A stretch of 64,000 nucleotides of DNA. It comes from Pseudomonas ovata. GTDB lineage: Bacteria > Pseudomonadota > Gammaproteobacteria > Pseudomonadales > Pseudomonadaceae. A model generated the notes under the pieces. The model saw only the letters and a program-made list of their open reading frames with translations, was not told where the DNA came from and searched no databases. Shown here in pieces: positions 45,431 to 53,877 of this stretch (position 1 is the stretch's first letter; the number at the start of each line of letters is the position of its first letter). Where the stretch lies: positions 62,001 through 126,000 of the forward strand of contig NZ_QFFU01000011.1 in NCBI RefSeq assembly GCF_003131185.1. Reading direction: 5' to 3'. The translations under genes and the position numbers were made by a program.

Positions 45431-46591
45431 TCAGGCTTTTGTGCGCCCGCCCAATGCCTCGGCCACCCAGTCGGCAATGAAGTGTCCGGCATTGATGCTG
45501 TTGTCGAAGCTCGAATGCTGCACGCCGCCTTCGCGGTCGGTAAAGATCTTCAGCTCTCGCCGTGGGCTGTTGACCAGTTGCTCGTAGGTGCGGTGCGCCC
45601 ATTTGAGCGGAATCTGCGAGTCTTTTTCGCCATGGGTCACCAGAAACGGCACCTTGATGCGCTCCAGCACGCCGTCGAGGTGGACATTCTCGGCAATGGT
45701 CATGAACTCATCGACGTCCCTGGCGCCCCAGACCCAGCACACATGCGCCCAGTAGTGTGGCACCGGAAAATCACCTTCCTTTTCCAGGCGGCGCTTCTGC
45801 ACGTCGCGCCAGTCATGGTTGGCGCCCCAGACCACACCACAGGCAAAGCGTGGCTCGAAGGCCACGGCGCGCGGGCAGTAATAGCCGCCCAGTGACACGC
45901 CTTCCATGCCGATGCGCTCGGGATCGACATCGTCGCGGGTTTCCAGCCAGTCCACTACGCGGCTGGCCCAGTGCTCGCTGTCATAACGGGCGGTCAAGCC
46001 TTGCAGGCGCAGGGCTTCGCCGGTGCCGGGCTGGTCGATGATCAGGGACGACACGCCGCGCCTGGCCAGCCAGGCCGGCAGGCCGACGCGGTATTTCATT
46101 TCCTTGGTCGAGTCCAGGCCGTTGACCTGCACCAGCAAGGGCGCCGGCCCTTGCACGCCTTCGGCGCGTACGTACAGACCGCTCAGGTGCTTGCCCTCGT
46201 AAGGAATCTCGACCCGCTCGCAATTCTCGCTCGCCAAGGCAATACCCTGTGCGAAGGTCTGCAGAAAACGCTGGTACAGCGCTTCACGGCCCGGCGCGCC
46301 ATGGGCCTGCAGGCGTTCGCAAGTCAGGTAATAGGTGGCCGCGCGGCTGTATTTTTCACCGGCCGACAGCAAGCGGCCGGCCGCCTGGTCTTCTTCGGCC
46401 AGGCCGCACAGTTTGTCGGCCATCTGTGCCCAGGTTTCACGAAAGGCCCGGGTGCCGTCGGCGTCGGGCTGTCTGGCGGCCTCTTGCAAGGGCGCGCACA
46501 TCTGCTCGATCTCGCCCATGCGGGCGCCCATTTCGATGGCCAGGTCCACCGACAGGTTCCAGACGTAATTGGTAGGGAAATAGCGGAACAT
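45431..46591 (-). CDS. Alpha/beta hydrolase, probable C-C or ester hydrolase of the catabolic island
   Basis: A 386-residue alpha/beta-hydrolase with a helical N-terminal part (about residues 1-120) and a catalytic core: PLLVQVNGLDSTKEM (oxyanion side), GVSLGGYYCPRA (nucleophile Ser), LVTHGEKDSQIPLKW (acid) and VQHSSFDNS (His). The overall shape resembles 2,6-dihydroxypseudooxynicotine hydrolase and FrsA-like proteins, which cut C-C bonds next to a carbonyl. It is transcribed away from the other catabolic genes but has the same two ATC-N9-GAT boxes in front, so it belongs to the same regulon. Probable role: cleavage of a beta-diketone intermediate. Confidence 0.82.
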   Translation of the reverse strand: MFRYFPTNYVWNLSVDLAIEMGARMGEIEQMCAPLQEAARQPDADGTRAFRETWAQMADKLCGLAEEDQAAGRLLSAGEKYSRAATYYLTCERLQAHGAPGREALYQRFLQTFAQGIALASENCERVEIPYEGKHLSGLYVRAEGVQGPAPLLVQVNGLDSTKEMKYRVGLPAWLARRGVSSLIIDQPGTGEALRLQGLTARYDSEHWASRVVDWLETRDDVDPERIGMEGVSLGGYYCPRAVAFEPRFACGVVWGANHDWRDVQKRRLEKEGDFPVPHYWAHVCWVWGARDVDEFMTIAENVHLDGVLERIKVPFLVTHGEKDSQIPLKWAHRTYEQLVNSPRRELKIFTDREGGVQHSSFDNSINAGHFIADWVAEALGGRTKA

Positions 46592-46686
46592 TTTTTATTG
46601 TCCTTGTGCGGGCGAAAGGTCCGGCGCCCAAAGACAGGCTGGGCGCGTACCCCTGAAAGGTACGCAGGCAGGGCAGGGTGCGGCCA

Positions 46687-46723
46687 ATCGCGACGGGGGA
46701 TGCGAGGTATCGCCAAACGCGAT
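46687..46723 (-). promoter_or_regulatory. Tandem NodD-type boxes, promoter A (alpha/beta hydrolase)
   Basis: Read on the minus strand, box 1 is ATCGC-N5-GCGAT (46723-46709, perfect inverted repeat) and box 2 is ATCCC...GAT (46701-46687). Both fit ATC-N9-GAT and start 22 bp apart. They lie about 100-130 bp before the hydrolase ATG. The same pair occurs at two other promoters of the island. Confidence 0.75.
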
Positions 46724-46735
46724 GGCTGCACCGCG

Positions 46736-47674
46736 TCAGCCCGTCGCTTGCAACGCCTCGGCCGGCTGGTCGACATCGTGCATGAAGTCGCGGATGCGCT
46801 CGCGCAGCCAGCGGTGCATGGGGTCGCCTTCCATGCTGCGGTGCCAGAGCATGTATTCGCGCATCACCGGAATCTTCACCGGCGCCGGCAGGATGCGCAG
46901 CGGCAGGTAGCGCGCATACAGCTCGGCCAGGCGGCGGTGCATGGTGGCGACGCGATGAGTGCCGACCAGCAATTGCGGCAGGGTATTGAAATCATTGGTG
47001 ATCACTTCCAGGCGCCGGTGGAAGTTGTACTGGCTCATGAACCAGTCCTCGATGCTCAGGTGCCGGTTGCGACCGAACCCCACCGAGATATGGCCCATCT
47101 GCATGTACTGCTCCATGGTCAGGGTCTGGCCGACCTCGGGGTTGTCGCGCCAGACCACGCACACATGCTCTTCTTCGAACAACAGCTGCGAAGGGTGGCC
47201 GTCGATGGCATAGCGCTCGGGCACGATCATCATGTCCACTTCGCCGCGCATCAACAGCTCGCCGCTGCCGTCGCCGGGGCTGAGCATCTCGAAGGTGATC
47301 GACGGCGCCACCTGGTGGATCTTCTGGATGACCCGGGCGAACAGCACACTGATCAGGTAGTCGGAGGTCACCAGGCGAAAGTGCCGTTTGCTGCTGGCCG
47401 GCTCGAACACCGGCTTGGCGGTGATGGATGAGCGAATGGTCAACAGCACCTCGCGCACCGGGGTGGCCAGCTCCAGCGCATAGGGGGTCGGCTGCATCTT
47501 GCGCCCCACTTGCACCAGCAGTTCATCTTCAAAAAAGGTCCGCAAGCGACCCAGCACACCGCTGGTAGCCGACTGGGTCATGTGCAGGCGTTCGGCGGCG
47601 CGGGTGATGTTCTGCTCTTCCAGCAGTACATCCAGCGCGACCAGCAGGTTCAGGTCCAGGTGGTTGAAGCGCAC
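46736..47674 (-). CDS. LysR-family regulator, NodD/NahR-like, of the catabolic island
   Basis: A 312-residue LysR regulator starting with GTG at 47674 (GAGG 8-11 bases upstream). The winged helix-turn-helix is at about residues 6-65 (LNLLVALDVLLEEQNITRAAERLHMTQSA split around the turn), in the style of NodD/NahR/LinR proteins. The effector domain follows (HFRLVTSDYLISVLFARV). It lies between the divergent hydrolase and dioxygenase genes. Three promoters nearby carry tandem ATC-N9-GAT boxes, the motif bound by NodD-clade regulators, so it is very likely their activator, probably sensing the aromatic substrate. Confidence 0.9.
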   Translation of the reverse strand: MRFNHLDLNLLVALDVLLEEQNITRAAERLHMTQSATSGVLGRLRTFFEDELLVQVGRKMQPTPYALELATPVREVLLTIRSSITAKPVFEPASSKRHFRLVTSDYLISVLFARVIQKIHQVAPSITFEMLSPGDGSGELLMRGEVDMMIVPERYAIDGHPSQLLFEEEHVCVVWRDNPEVGQTLTMEQYMQMGHISVGFGRNRHLSIEDWFMSQYNFHRRLEVITNDFNTLPQLLVGTHRVATMHRRLAELYARYLPLRILPAPVKIPVMREYMLWHRSMEGDPMHRWLRERIRDFMHDVDQPAEALQATG

Positions 47675-47797
47675 GGCGATACCTCGAGGGTCTTGTAGTT
47701 ATTTTGGCGATACCTTCGCCCGCGTCCGATCCCGCGTCAATCCCGCTTCTGCCGCTGTGGGCGGTAAACGCCCGGCCTTATGGGTACCCGCGCAGGT

Positions 47798-47840
47798 ATC
47801 GCAATTGCCGATGCCTCACATCCCTACACACGATTGGTCA
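47798..47840 (+). promoter_or_regulatory. Tandem NodD-type boxes, promoter B (extradiol dioxygenase)
   Basis: Box 1 ATCGC-N5-CCGAT (47798-47812, one mismatch to the inverted repeat) and box 2 ATCCCTACACACGAT (47820-47834), starting 22 bp apart. The 22 bases at 47819-47840 are identical to those at 49268-49289. The boxes are about 110-150 bp before the dioxygenase ATG. Confidence 0.78.
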
Positions 47841-47950
47841 GCCGCCCGGTGCTGGCGTCAACTGCGCTGCAACCGGACGGCCCCTTGCCGTCGTGGCCGA
47901 TACCTGCGCCCTTGCCCGGCGCCCATAACAATTCCAATGGAGAGCCCGCC

Positions 47951-48892
47951 ATGAACATTCTTGGCCTCGACGCCCTGATCTTCGGTGTCGACGACATCCC
48001 GGCCTGTGCCAGTTGCCTGCGCGACTACGGCCTTGCGGCCACTCACCTGGACGCCGAGGGCGGGCGCTTCGAAGCGCTCGACGGCACCGCGATCATCATC
48101 CGCCGCGGCGATGACCCAAGCCTGCCGCCGGCCCTGGGCCCGACCCCGTCGCTGCGCGAAACCGTGTATGGCGTGGCCAGCGCCGCCGACCTGGCGGCCA
48201 TTGCCGATGAGCTGGGTCGTGACCGCGAGGTGCGTCGTGATGCCGACGGTGCGTTGCACTGCATCGACGACCTGGGCTTTGCCATTGCCTTTCAGGTCAC
48301 CTGCCGGCGTGCCTTCGAAGCCGCCGCCGACCTGACCAACGCGCCGGGCAGCGCCCCGCAGCGCCCACTCAATCAATTGGGCATCTACGGCGACATGCCG
48401 GCCTTGCCGCGCACCTTGTCGCATGTGGTGTATTTCGTCCCCGATGCGACCAAGGGCGAGGCGTTCTACCGTGACCGGCTGGGCTTTGTCACGACGGACA
48501 GTTTCATTGGCGTGGGCCCGTTCATGCGCACCGCCGCCATGGACGACCACCACTGCCTGTTCATGATCCAGACTCCGCCGCACATGCAGGGCTGCGAGCA
48601 TTTCACCTTCCACATGGGCAGCGGCACCGAAGTGCTGCTGGCCGGTACGCGTTTCCAGAGCCAGGGCTGGACCAGCTTCTGGGGGCCGGGCCGGCACATG
48701 CTGGGCTCGAACTGGTTCTGGTATTTCAACTCGCCGCTGGGCTGCCACATCGAGTACGACGCCGACATGGACCGTCATGACGACGCATGGGCCGCCCGGC
48801 AGGCGCCGATGTCGGCCGATAACTCGCAGTTGTTCCTGTTCAGTGCCCGGGAAAAATGGGCCCCCAGCGGCCCGCCGCCGAAAAAGGGCTGA
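47951..48892 (+). CDS. VOC-superfamily extradiol ring-cleavage dioxygenase
   Basis: A 313-residue two-domain vicinal-oxygen-chelate protein, the length of type I extradiol dioxygenases. The Fe(II) ligands can be placed in the C-terminal domain: LSHVVYFVPD (His), CEHFTFHMGS (His) and CHIEYDAD (Glu). It should open a catechol-like ring made by the FAD monooxygenase. GGAGA lies 8-12 bases before the ATG at 47951. It is followed after 3 bp by a Rieske ferredoxin gene. Content and order recall FdeC-FdeD-FdeE of the naringenin pathway, a comparison from memory, not an alignment. Confidence 0.85.
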   Translation: MNILGLDALIFGVDDIPACASCLRDYGLAATHLDAEGGRFEALDGTAIIIRRGDDPSLPPALGPTPSLRETVYGVASAADLAAIADELGRDREVRRDADGALHCIDDLGFAIAFQVTCRRAFEAAADLTNAPGSAPQRPLNQLGIYGDMPALPRTLSHVVYFVPDATKGEAFYRDRLGFVTTDSFIGVGPFMRTAAMDDHHCLFMIQTPPHMQGCEHFTFHMGSGTEVLLAGTRFQSQGWTSFWGPGRHMLGSNWFWYFNSPLGCHIEYDADMDRHDDAWAARQAPMSADNSQLFLFSAREKWAPSGPPPKKG

Positions 48893-48895
48893 GCC

Positions 48896-49243
48896 ATGGC
48901 CTGCGCCACGCTGTGCCGGCTCGACGAAATCACCGAGGGCCAGGCGCGCGGGTTCGACCCGCAAGGGCAGGGTGCCGACAGCCTGTTTGTGCTGCGCCAT
49001 GCCGGCGTTGTGCGGGTGTATCGCAATCGCTGCCCGCATTTGCACACGCCTCTGGAGTACCGCAAGGACCGGTTTCTCAGTGCCGACGGCCAGTGGGTGG
49101 TGTGTTACGCCCATAACGCCCGCTTTCGGCCCGACACCGGCGAGTGTGTCTACGGCCCGTGCCGGGGGCAGTCGTTGGTGTCCTTGCAACACCACGAGCA
49201 GGCCGGCTGGCTGCTAGTGCCGCTGGCGCAGTTGCACGACTGA
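48896..49243 (+). CDS. Rieske [2Fe-2S] ferredoxin
   Basis: A 115-residue soluble Rieske protein with the complete cluster motif: CPHLH and, after about 18 residues, CYAHNARF (C-x-H and C-x2-H). There is no membrane anchor or catalytic domain. No Rieske oxygenase or ferredoxin reductase is in the island, so its partner may be the extradiol dioxygenase directly upstream (3 bp gap), for example for re-reducing its iron, or the FAD monooxygenase. The role is inferred from position. Confidence 0.9.
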   Translation: MACATLCRLDEITEGQARGFDPQGQGADSLFVLRHAGVVRVYRNRCPHLHTPLEYRKDRFLSADGQWVVCYAHNARFRPDTGECVYGPCRGQSLVSLQHHEQAGWLLVPLAQLHD

Positions 49244-49246
49244 GGT

Positions 49247-49289
49247 ATCGCGCCAGGCGATAGGTCGCATCCCTACACACGATTGGTCA
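49247..49289 (+). promoter_or_regulatory. Tandem NodD-type boxes, promoter C (FAD monooxygenase operon)
   Basis: Box 1 ATCGC-N5-GCGAT (49247-49261, perfect inverted repeat) and box 2 ATCCCTACACACGAT (49269-49283), starting 22 bp apart, directly after the Rieske stop. It gives the long downstream operon its own regulated promoter about 90-130 bp before the monooxygenase ATG. Confidence 0.78.
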
Positions 49290-49376
49290 AAGCCCGACGG
49301 CACCGGGAAGCTGTGCCCAGGCACAGGAAGGCCCGCACACCGTGCACAACTACAAGAACAAGACATAAGGAATGCC

Positions 49377-50501
49377 ATGAATACCGTGAATAACGTGTTG
49401 ATCGTCGGCGGCGGAATCGGTGGGCTTTGCGCCGCCATTGCCTTGCGCCGCAAAGGGATTGCCGTCGAGCTGGTCGAGCTCAAGACCGAATGGACGGTCT
49501 ACGGCGTCGGCATCATCCAGCAGAGCAACGTGGTGCGCGAAATGCACCGCCTGGGCCTGCTGGATGCCTACCTGGACGCGGCCTTCGCCTTTGAGGACGT
49601 CGCCATCTATTCCACCACCGGCCAGCAGCTGGTGCGCATTCCCGGCCAGCGCCTGGCCGGCCCCGAGTACCCGGCCAATGTCGGCATCTCGCGCCGCGCC
49701 CTGCACAAGGTGCTCAGCGAAACCGCCATCGCGCTGGGCACCCAGGTGCACCTGGGCACCTCGATCGACAGTTTTCAGCAGGACGAGGCGGGCGTGGACG
49801 TGCTGTTCAGCGACGGTCGCCAGGGGCGCTTCGACCTGTTGGTCGGTGCCGACGGCTTGTTCTCCAAAGTGCGCAGCCTGCTGTTTGGCGACACCTACCA
49901 GCCACATTTCACCGGCCAGTCGGTGTGGCGCTACAACTTCAAGCGCAGCGGCGGGCTCGATCACCTGGCCAACTACCAGGGCCCGGCCGGCAACGCGGGC
50001 CTGGTGCCGCTGGCCGACGACCTGATGTACCTGTTCACCACCTCCCACGAGCCGGGCAATCCCTGGAAAGAACAAGCCCACCTGGCCACTGAACTGCGCG
50101 AGCGGCTGGCCGGTTTCGGCGGCCTGATCGGCGAGCTGCGCGAGCAGATCACCGATTCTGCCGAAGTGGTCTACAAGCCGCTGGAAGCGGTGTTCATCGA
50201 CGAGCCCTGGTACCGCGACCGGGTGCTGGTGATCGGCGACGCCGCCCACGCCACCACCCCGCACCTGGGCCAGGGTGCCGGCATGGCCATCGAAGACGCC
50301 GTGGTGCTGGCCGAAGAGCTGACCGCCGACGGCACGCTGGAGGCGCAATTGCAGCGCTTCATGGCCCGGCGTTTCGAGCGCTGCAAGTACATCAGTGAAA
50401 TGTCGCTGCTGGCCGGCGCCAAGGAGGTCGAGCGCGACCCGTCGTTTGACCGCATCGGCCTGGTCAAGCAGATGCTGGAGGTCACCGCTCGCCCCATCTG
50501 A
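49377..50501 (+). CDS. FAD-dependent aromatic hydroxylase
   Basis: A 374-residue class A flavoprotein monooxygenase. It shows the N-terminal Rossmann motif VGGGIGGLCAAIAL, the middle segment DLLVGADGLFSKVR (the family DG motif) and the FAD/NADH site GDAAHATTPHLGQGAGMAIEDA. Related enzymes include salicylate hydroxylase and, by analogy, FdeE, which hydroxylates the A ring of naringenin. It should create the vicinal diol opened by the VOC dioxygenase. It is the first gene of a long plus-strand run to 61986. AAGGAA lies 6 bases before the ATG. Confidence 0.88.
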   Translation: MNTVNNVLIVGGGIGGLCAAIALRRKGIAVELVELKTEWTVYGVGIIQQSNVVREMHRLGLLDAYLDAAFAFEDVAIYSTTGQQLVRIPGQRLAGPEYPANVGISRRALHKVLSETAIALGTQVHLGTSIDSFQQDEAGVDVLFSDGRQGRFDLLVGADGLFSKVRSLLFGDTYQPHFTGQSVWRYNFKRSGGLDHLANYQGPAGNAGLVPLADDLMYLFTTSHEPGNPWKEQAHLATELRERLAGFGGLIGELREQITDSAEVVYKPLEAVFIDEPWYRDRVLVIGDAAHATTPHLGQGAGMAIEDAVVLAEELTADGTLEAQLQRFMARRFERCKYISEMSLLAGAKEVERDPSFDRIGLVKQMLEVTARPI

Positions 50502-50570
50502 ATCCTGCGGTGGCGCCTGAGCGCTGCCTGACCGTACACACGCACAACAACAATAAAAGAGGTGTTTCCG

Positions 50571-52241
50571 ATGTTGACTGGCAACCCTGTACACAGGCGC
50601 ACACTGCCGCCCCTCAAACCCCTGGCCATGACCCTGCTGGCCCTGGCCGCCGGGCACAGCCAGGCCTTTGAAATCGACACGGGTATCCCCGACCTGCGGG
50701 TGCGCTGGGATAACACCCTGAAATACAGCGCCGCCTGGCGCACCCAGGACCCCGACAGCCGGCTGACCGAAGGCCAGACCTCGCTGAACCTGGACGACGG
50801 CGACCGCAATTTCCGCAAGGGCCTGATCTCCAACCGCCTGGACCTGCTCTCGGAGCTGGACATCACCTATGACAACGTCGGCGCACGGGTCAGCGGCGCA
50901 GCCTGGTACGACGACGCCTATAACCGTGGCACTGACAACAACGACCCGAGCCGCAGTAACAGCACCTCGGTGCGCTATGACCAGTTCACTGATGACACCC
51001 GCACCTTGCACGGGCGCAAGGGCGAGTTGCTCGATGCCTTTCTGTTCGGCAAGACTGAAATCGGCGGCCTGCCGGTGTCCGGGCGTGTGGGCCGCTACGC
51101 CATGCAGTGGGGCGAGAGCCTGTTCTACGGCATGAACGGCATTGCCGGTGGCATGGCACCGATCGACGTGGTCAAGGGCCTGTCGGTGCCCAACACCCAG
51201 TTCAAGGAATTGATCCGCCCGGTGCAACAGCTGTCCGGCCAGTTGCAACTGACCCCGGACGTGTCGATCGGCGCCTATTACCAGTTCAGTTGGGAAGCCA
51301 ACCGCCTGCCGGCCGCCGGCAGCTATTTTTCCAACGACGACTTCTTTGGCGACGGCGCCGAGCGCTTGTTTGTCGGCGCACCGGTCATGCCGGGTGGCCA
51401 GCCGCTGGCCTTCTACCACGGCAAGGACAAGGACGCCAAAGACTCGGGGCAAGGCGGGGTGCAACTGCGCTGGCGCACCGAGACCGTTGACTGGGGCCTG
51501 TATGCCATCCGCTTCCACGACAAGTCGCCGCAGCTCAACGTGCGCCCCGACTTTGCCAGCCTCAACCCGGTTACCGGCAAGGCGGGTGAGTTCTACTGGG
51601 TCTACCCCGAGGACATCTCGGCCCTGGGCGCCAGCTTCTCCACCACGCTGGGCAATTTCAACGTGGCCGGTGAAGTGTCGACGCGCTGGAACCAGCCGCT
51701 GGCCTCGACCAACCAGCATTCGCTGGCCCCTGGCGAGGCGCTCGACAACAGCGATAACCCGGTGTACGCCACCGGCCGGACCCTGCACGCCAACCTGTCG
51801 TGGCTGGCCAGCCTGGAGCCGAGCTTCATTGCCCGCGAATCGAGCTTTCTCGGTGAAATCGCCTGGAACCGCGTGCTCAGCGTGAGCAAGAACCGCGATG
51901 CCATCGACCCCAATGCCGACCGCGACGCGGCCAGCCTGCGCCTGGTCTACGAGCCGATGTACCGGCAGTTCTACCCGGGCCTGGACCTGTCCGTGCCGCT
52001 TGGCGCCAGTTACACCCACGGTGCCTCGCGCGCGCTGGGCACCGGGTTTGGCACCGACCAGGGCGGCGACATCAACGTCGGCCTCAAGGGCAACTACCTG
52101 AACGTCTGGAACCTGGGCCTGACCTACACCCACTACTACGGCCCGCGTAACACCTTTCTGGATGCCAGCAACAACTACACCTTTGAACAGTCGCTCAAAG
52201 ACCGCGACTTCATCGCCTTCACCGTCAGCCGCAGCTTCTGA
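50571..52241 (+). CDS. DUF1302 family outer-membrane barrel protein
   Basis: A 556-residue exported protein. The signal peptide (MLTGNPVHRRTLPPLKPLAMTLLALAAGHSQA) is followed by a beta-strand-rich chain ending in FTVSRSF, which suits an outer-membrane barrel. DUF1302 proteins occur in degraders of steroids, terpenoids and other hydrophobic compounds together with DUF1329 and RND proteins, as here, and are taken to help uptake. ATG 50571 is chosen (AGAGG upstream). It lies 69 bp after the monooxygenase and 14 bp before the DUF1329 gene. Confidence 0.85.
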   Translation: MLTGNPVHRRTLPPLKPLAMTLLALAAGHSQAFEIDTGIPDLRVRWDNTLKYSAAWRTQDPDSRLTEGQTSLNLDDGDRNFRKGLISNRLDLLSELDITYDNVGARVSGAAWYDDAYNRGTDNNDPSRSNSTSVRYDQFTDDTRTLHGRKGELLDAFLFGKTEIGGLPVSGRVGRYAMQWGESLFYGMNGIAGGMAPIDVVKGLSVPNTQFKELIRPVQQLSGQLQLTPDVSIGAYYQFSWEANRLPAAGSYFSNDDFFGDGAERLFVGAPVMPGGQPLAFYHGKDKDAKDSGQGGVQLRWRTETVDWGLYAIRFHDKSPQLNVRPDFASLNPVTGKAGEFYWVYPEDISALGASFSTTLGNFNVAGEVSTRWNQPLASTNQHSLAPGEALDNSDNPVYATGRTLHANLSWLASLEPSFIARESSFLGEIAWNRVLSVSKNRDAIDPNADRDAASLRLVYEPMYRQFYPGLDLSVPLGASYTHGASRALGTGFGTDQGGDINVGLKGNYLNVWNLGLTYTHYYGPRNTFLDASNNYTFEQSLKDRDFIAFTVSRSF

Positions 52242-52255
52242 CCCAGGACAGCCCG

Positions 52256-53623
52256 ATGAAACATACCTACAAGATCGTCTCGATGCTCAGCGCCCTGAGC
52301 GCTGCCCTGTTGTTCGCCCACGGTGCCATGGCTGCCGTGTCGGCCGAGGACGCCGCCCGGCTCAAGACCAGCCTGACCCCGCTGGGCGCCGAGCGCGCCG
52401 GCAATGCCAGCGGCAGCATTCCGGCCTGGACCGGCGGCTACACCCAGGCCGACCCGGCCTATAAAGCGGGCGGCAAGCGCGGTGACCCGTTCGCCAGCGA
52501 CAAGCCGACCCTGACCATCACCGCGCAGAACATGGCCCAGTACGCCGACAAACTGACCCCCGGTGTGCAGGCGATGCTCAAGAAATACCCCGACAGCTAC
52601 CGGGTCGAGGTGTACCCGACCCATCGCAGCGCCGCCGCGCCGCAGGCGGTGTACGACGCCACCTTTGCCAATGCCACGGCCGGCAAGCTGGTCGAAGGCC
52701 CTGCGGGGGGGATGCCCGAGGGCGCCTCCGGGGGTATTCCGTTCCCGATTCCGCAAAACGGCGCCGAAGCCATGTGGAACCACCTGCTGCGCTGGCGCGG
52801 CGCGTCCTGGCACGCCAGCTTCTCCCAGTACCTGACCACCGCCGACGGCAAGCATGTGTTGACCAACGACTCGCGTGCCGACCTGCAGATGCCCTGGTAC
52901 CTGCCGGGTGGTTCGGGCGAGAAGGGCGTGTTCTGGTCGATCCGCATGATCAACGACGGCCCGCCCCTGCGTGCCGGCGAGGCCATCACCGGCCTTGAAA
53001 ACCTCAATGCCGACAAGGCGGCGGTGTGGACCTACCTGCCGGGCCAGCGCCGCGTGCGTCGCTTGCCCAACGCTTGCTGCGACACGCCGACGCCGGCCAC
53101 CGCCGGGGTCATGAGTTTCGATGAACTGTACGTGTTCAATGGCCGTCTCGACCGCTTCGACTGGAAACTGGTGGGCAAGAAAGAGATGTACATCCCCTAC
53201 AACGCCAACAAGGTGTTCACCGCCCCCAGTGCCGAAGCGCTGCTGGACGCTCATCACCTGAAGTCCGACGTGGTTCGCTGGGAGCTGCACCGGGTCTGGG
53301 TGGTCGAGGCCACGCTGAAAAACGGCCAGCGCCATGTGATGCCCAAGAGCACCTACTACCTCGATGAAGACACTTGGGCGGCGGTGCTGGGCGAGCGCTA
53401 CGACGCCCGTGGGCAACTGGCCAAGGTGGTGTGGACATCGCCGGTCGTCCTGCCCGACCTGCCGGGGGTGGTGACGCTGACCAACGGCTTCTACGACCTG
53501 GTGTCCGGGGCCTGGTTTGCCGGCGACCTGTTTGCCGGCGAGGCCGAGCAGTACCGCATCGTGCCGCCGATCAAGGACTCGGTGTTCACCGCCGACGCCA
53601 TGGCCGGCGAAGGCGTGCGCTGA
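52256..53623 (+). CDS. DUF1329 family periplasmic/outer-membrane lipid-transfer-like protein
   Basis: A 455-residue protein with a Sec signal (SMLSALSAALLFAHGAMAA) and no membrane helix afterwards. Family features: AARLKTSLTPLGAERAGNASGSIPAWTGG, the YPTHRSAAAP part and the Trp/Tyr-rich C-terminal half (YIPYNANKVF, RWELHRVWVVEATL). The fold is related to the LolB/VioE-like group that carries hydrophobic ligands, so a shuttle of substrate between membranes is likely. It always seems to go with DUF1302; here they are 14 bp apart. Confidence 0.87.
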   Translation: MKHTYKIVSMLSALSAALLFAHGAMAAVSAEDAARLKTSLTPLGAERAGNASGSIPAWTGGYTQADPAYKAGGKRGDPFASDKPTLTITAQNMAQYADKLTPGVQAMLKKYPDSYRVEVYPTHRSAAAPQAVYDATFANATAGKLVEGPAGGMPEGASGGIPFPIPQNGAEAMWNHLLRWRGASWHASFSQYLTTADGKHVLTNDSRADLQMPWYLPGGSGEKGVFWSIRMINDGPPLRAGEAITGLENLNADKAAVWTYLPGQRRVRRLPNACCDTPTPATAGVMSFDELYVFNGRLDRFDWKLVGKKEMYIPYNANKVFTAPSAEALLDAHHLKSDVVRWELHRVWVVEATLKNGQRHVMPKSTYYLDEDTWAAVLGERYDARGQLAKVVWTSPVVLPDLPGVVTLTNGFYDLVSGAWFAGDLFAGEAEQYRIVPPIKDSVFTADAMAGEGVR

Positions 53624-53659
53624 AGCTGCCGCGGGCGCGCTGTCCGCAGCCTGACCGTG

Positions 53660-53806
53660 GTAGGAGCGCGCTTGCCCGCGACCGAGTGCGAAGCGCTCGC
53701 AAGATCTCGGAAACACTGAAAATCTACAGCGGATGACCGAAAAATCTCGGAAACGCTGAAAATTTACGACTGCTACGCAGCCGGTCGCGGGCAAGCGCGC
53801 TCCTAC
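53660..53806. repeat. REPIN-like element between DUF1329 and Ycf48-like genes
   Basis: Inverted REP ends (GTAGGAGCGCGCTTGCCCGCGAC... and its complement) bracket about 147 bp. The inside contains the duplicated phrase 'atctcggaaac(a/g)ctgaaaat' at about 53702 and 53744. The element splits the operon in a 254-bp gap and may set different levels for the genes before and after it. Confidence 0.85.
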
Positions 53807-53877
53807 ACCGGCGCCCTGTTGGCTGTGCGACAGGCGTTTTGGACTCAATAACAACAACCTTGAAAGGTGGCGTGCAC

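Noticed and set aside
49350..52133. 927-codon minus-strand frame opposite the FAD hydroxylase and DUF1302 genes
   Set aside because: Antisense shadow of two clearly recognised genes; low-complexity composition and no family features.
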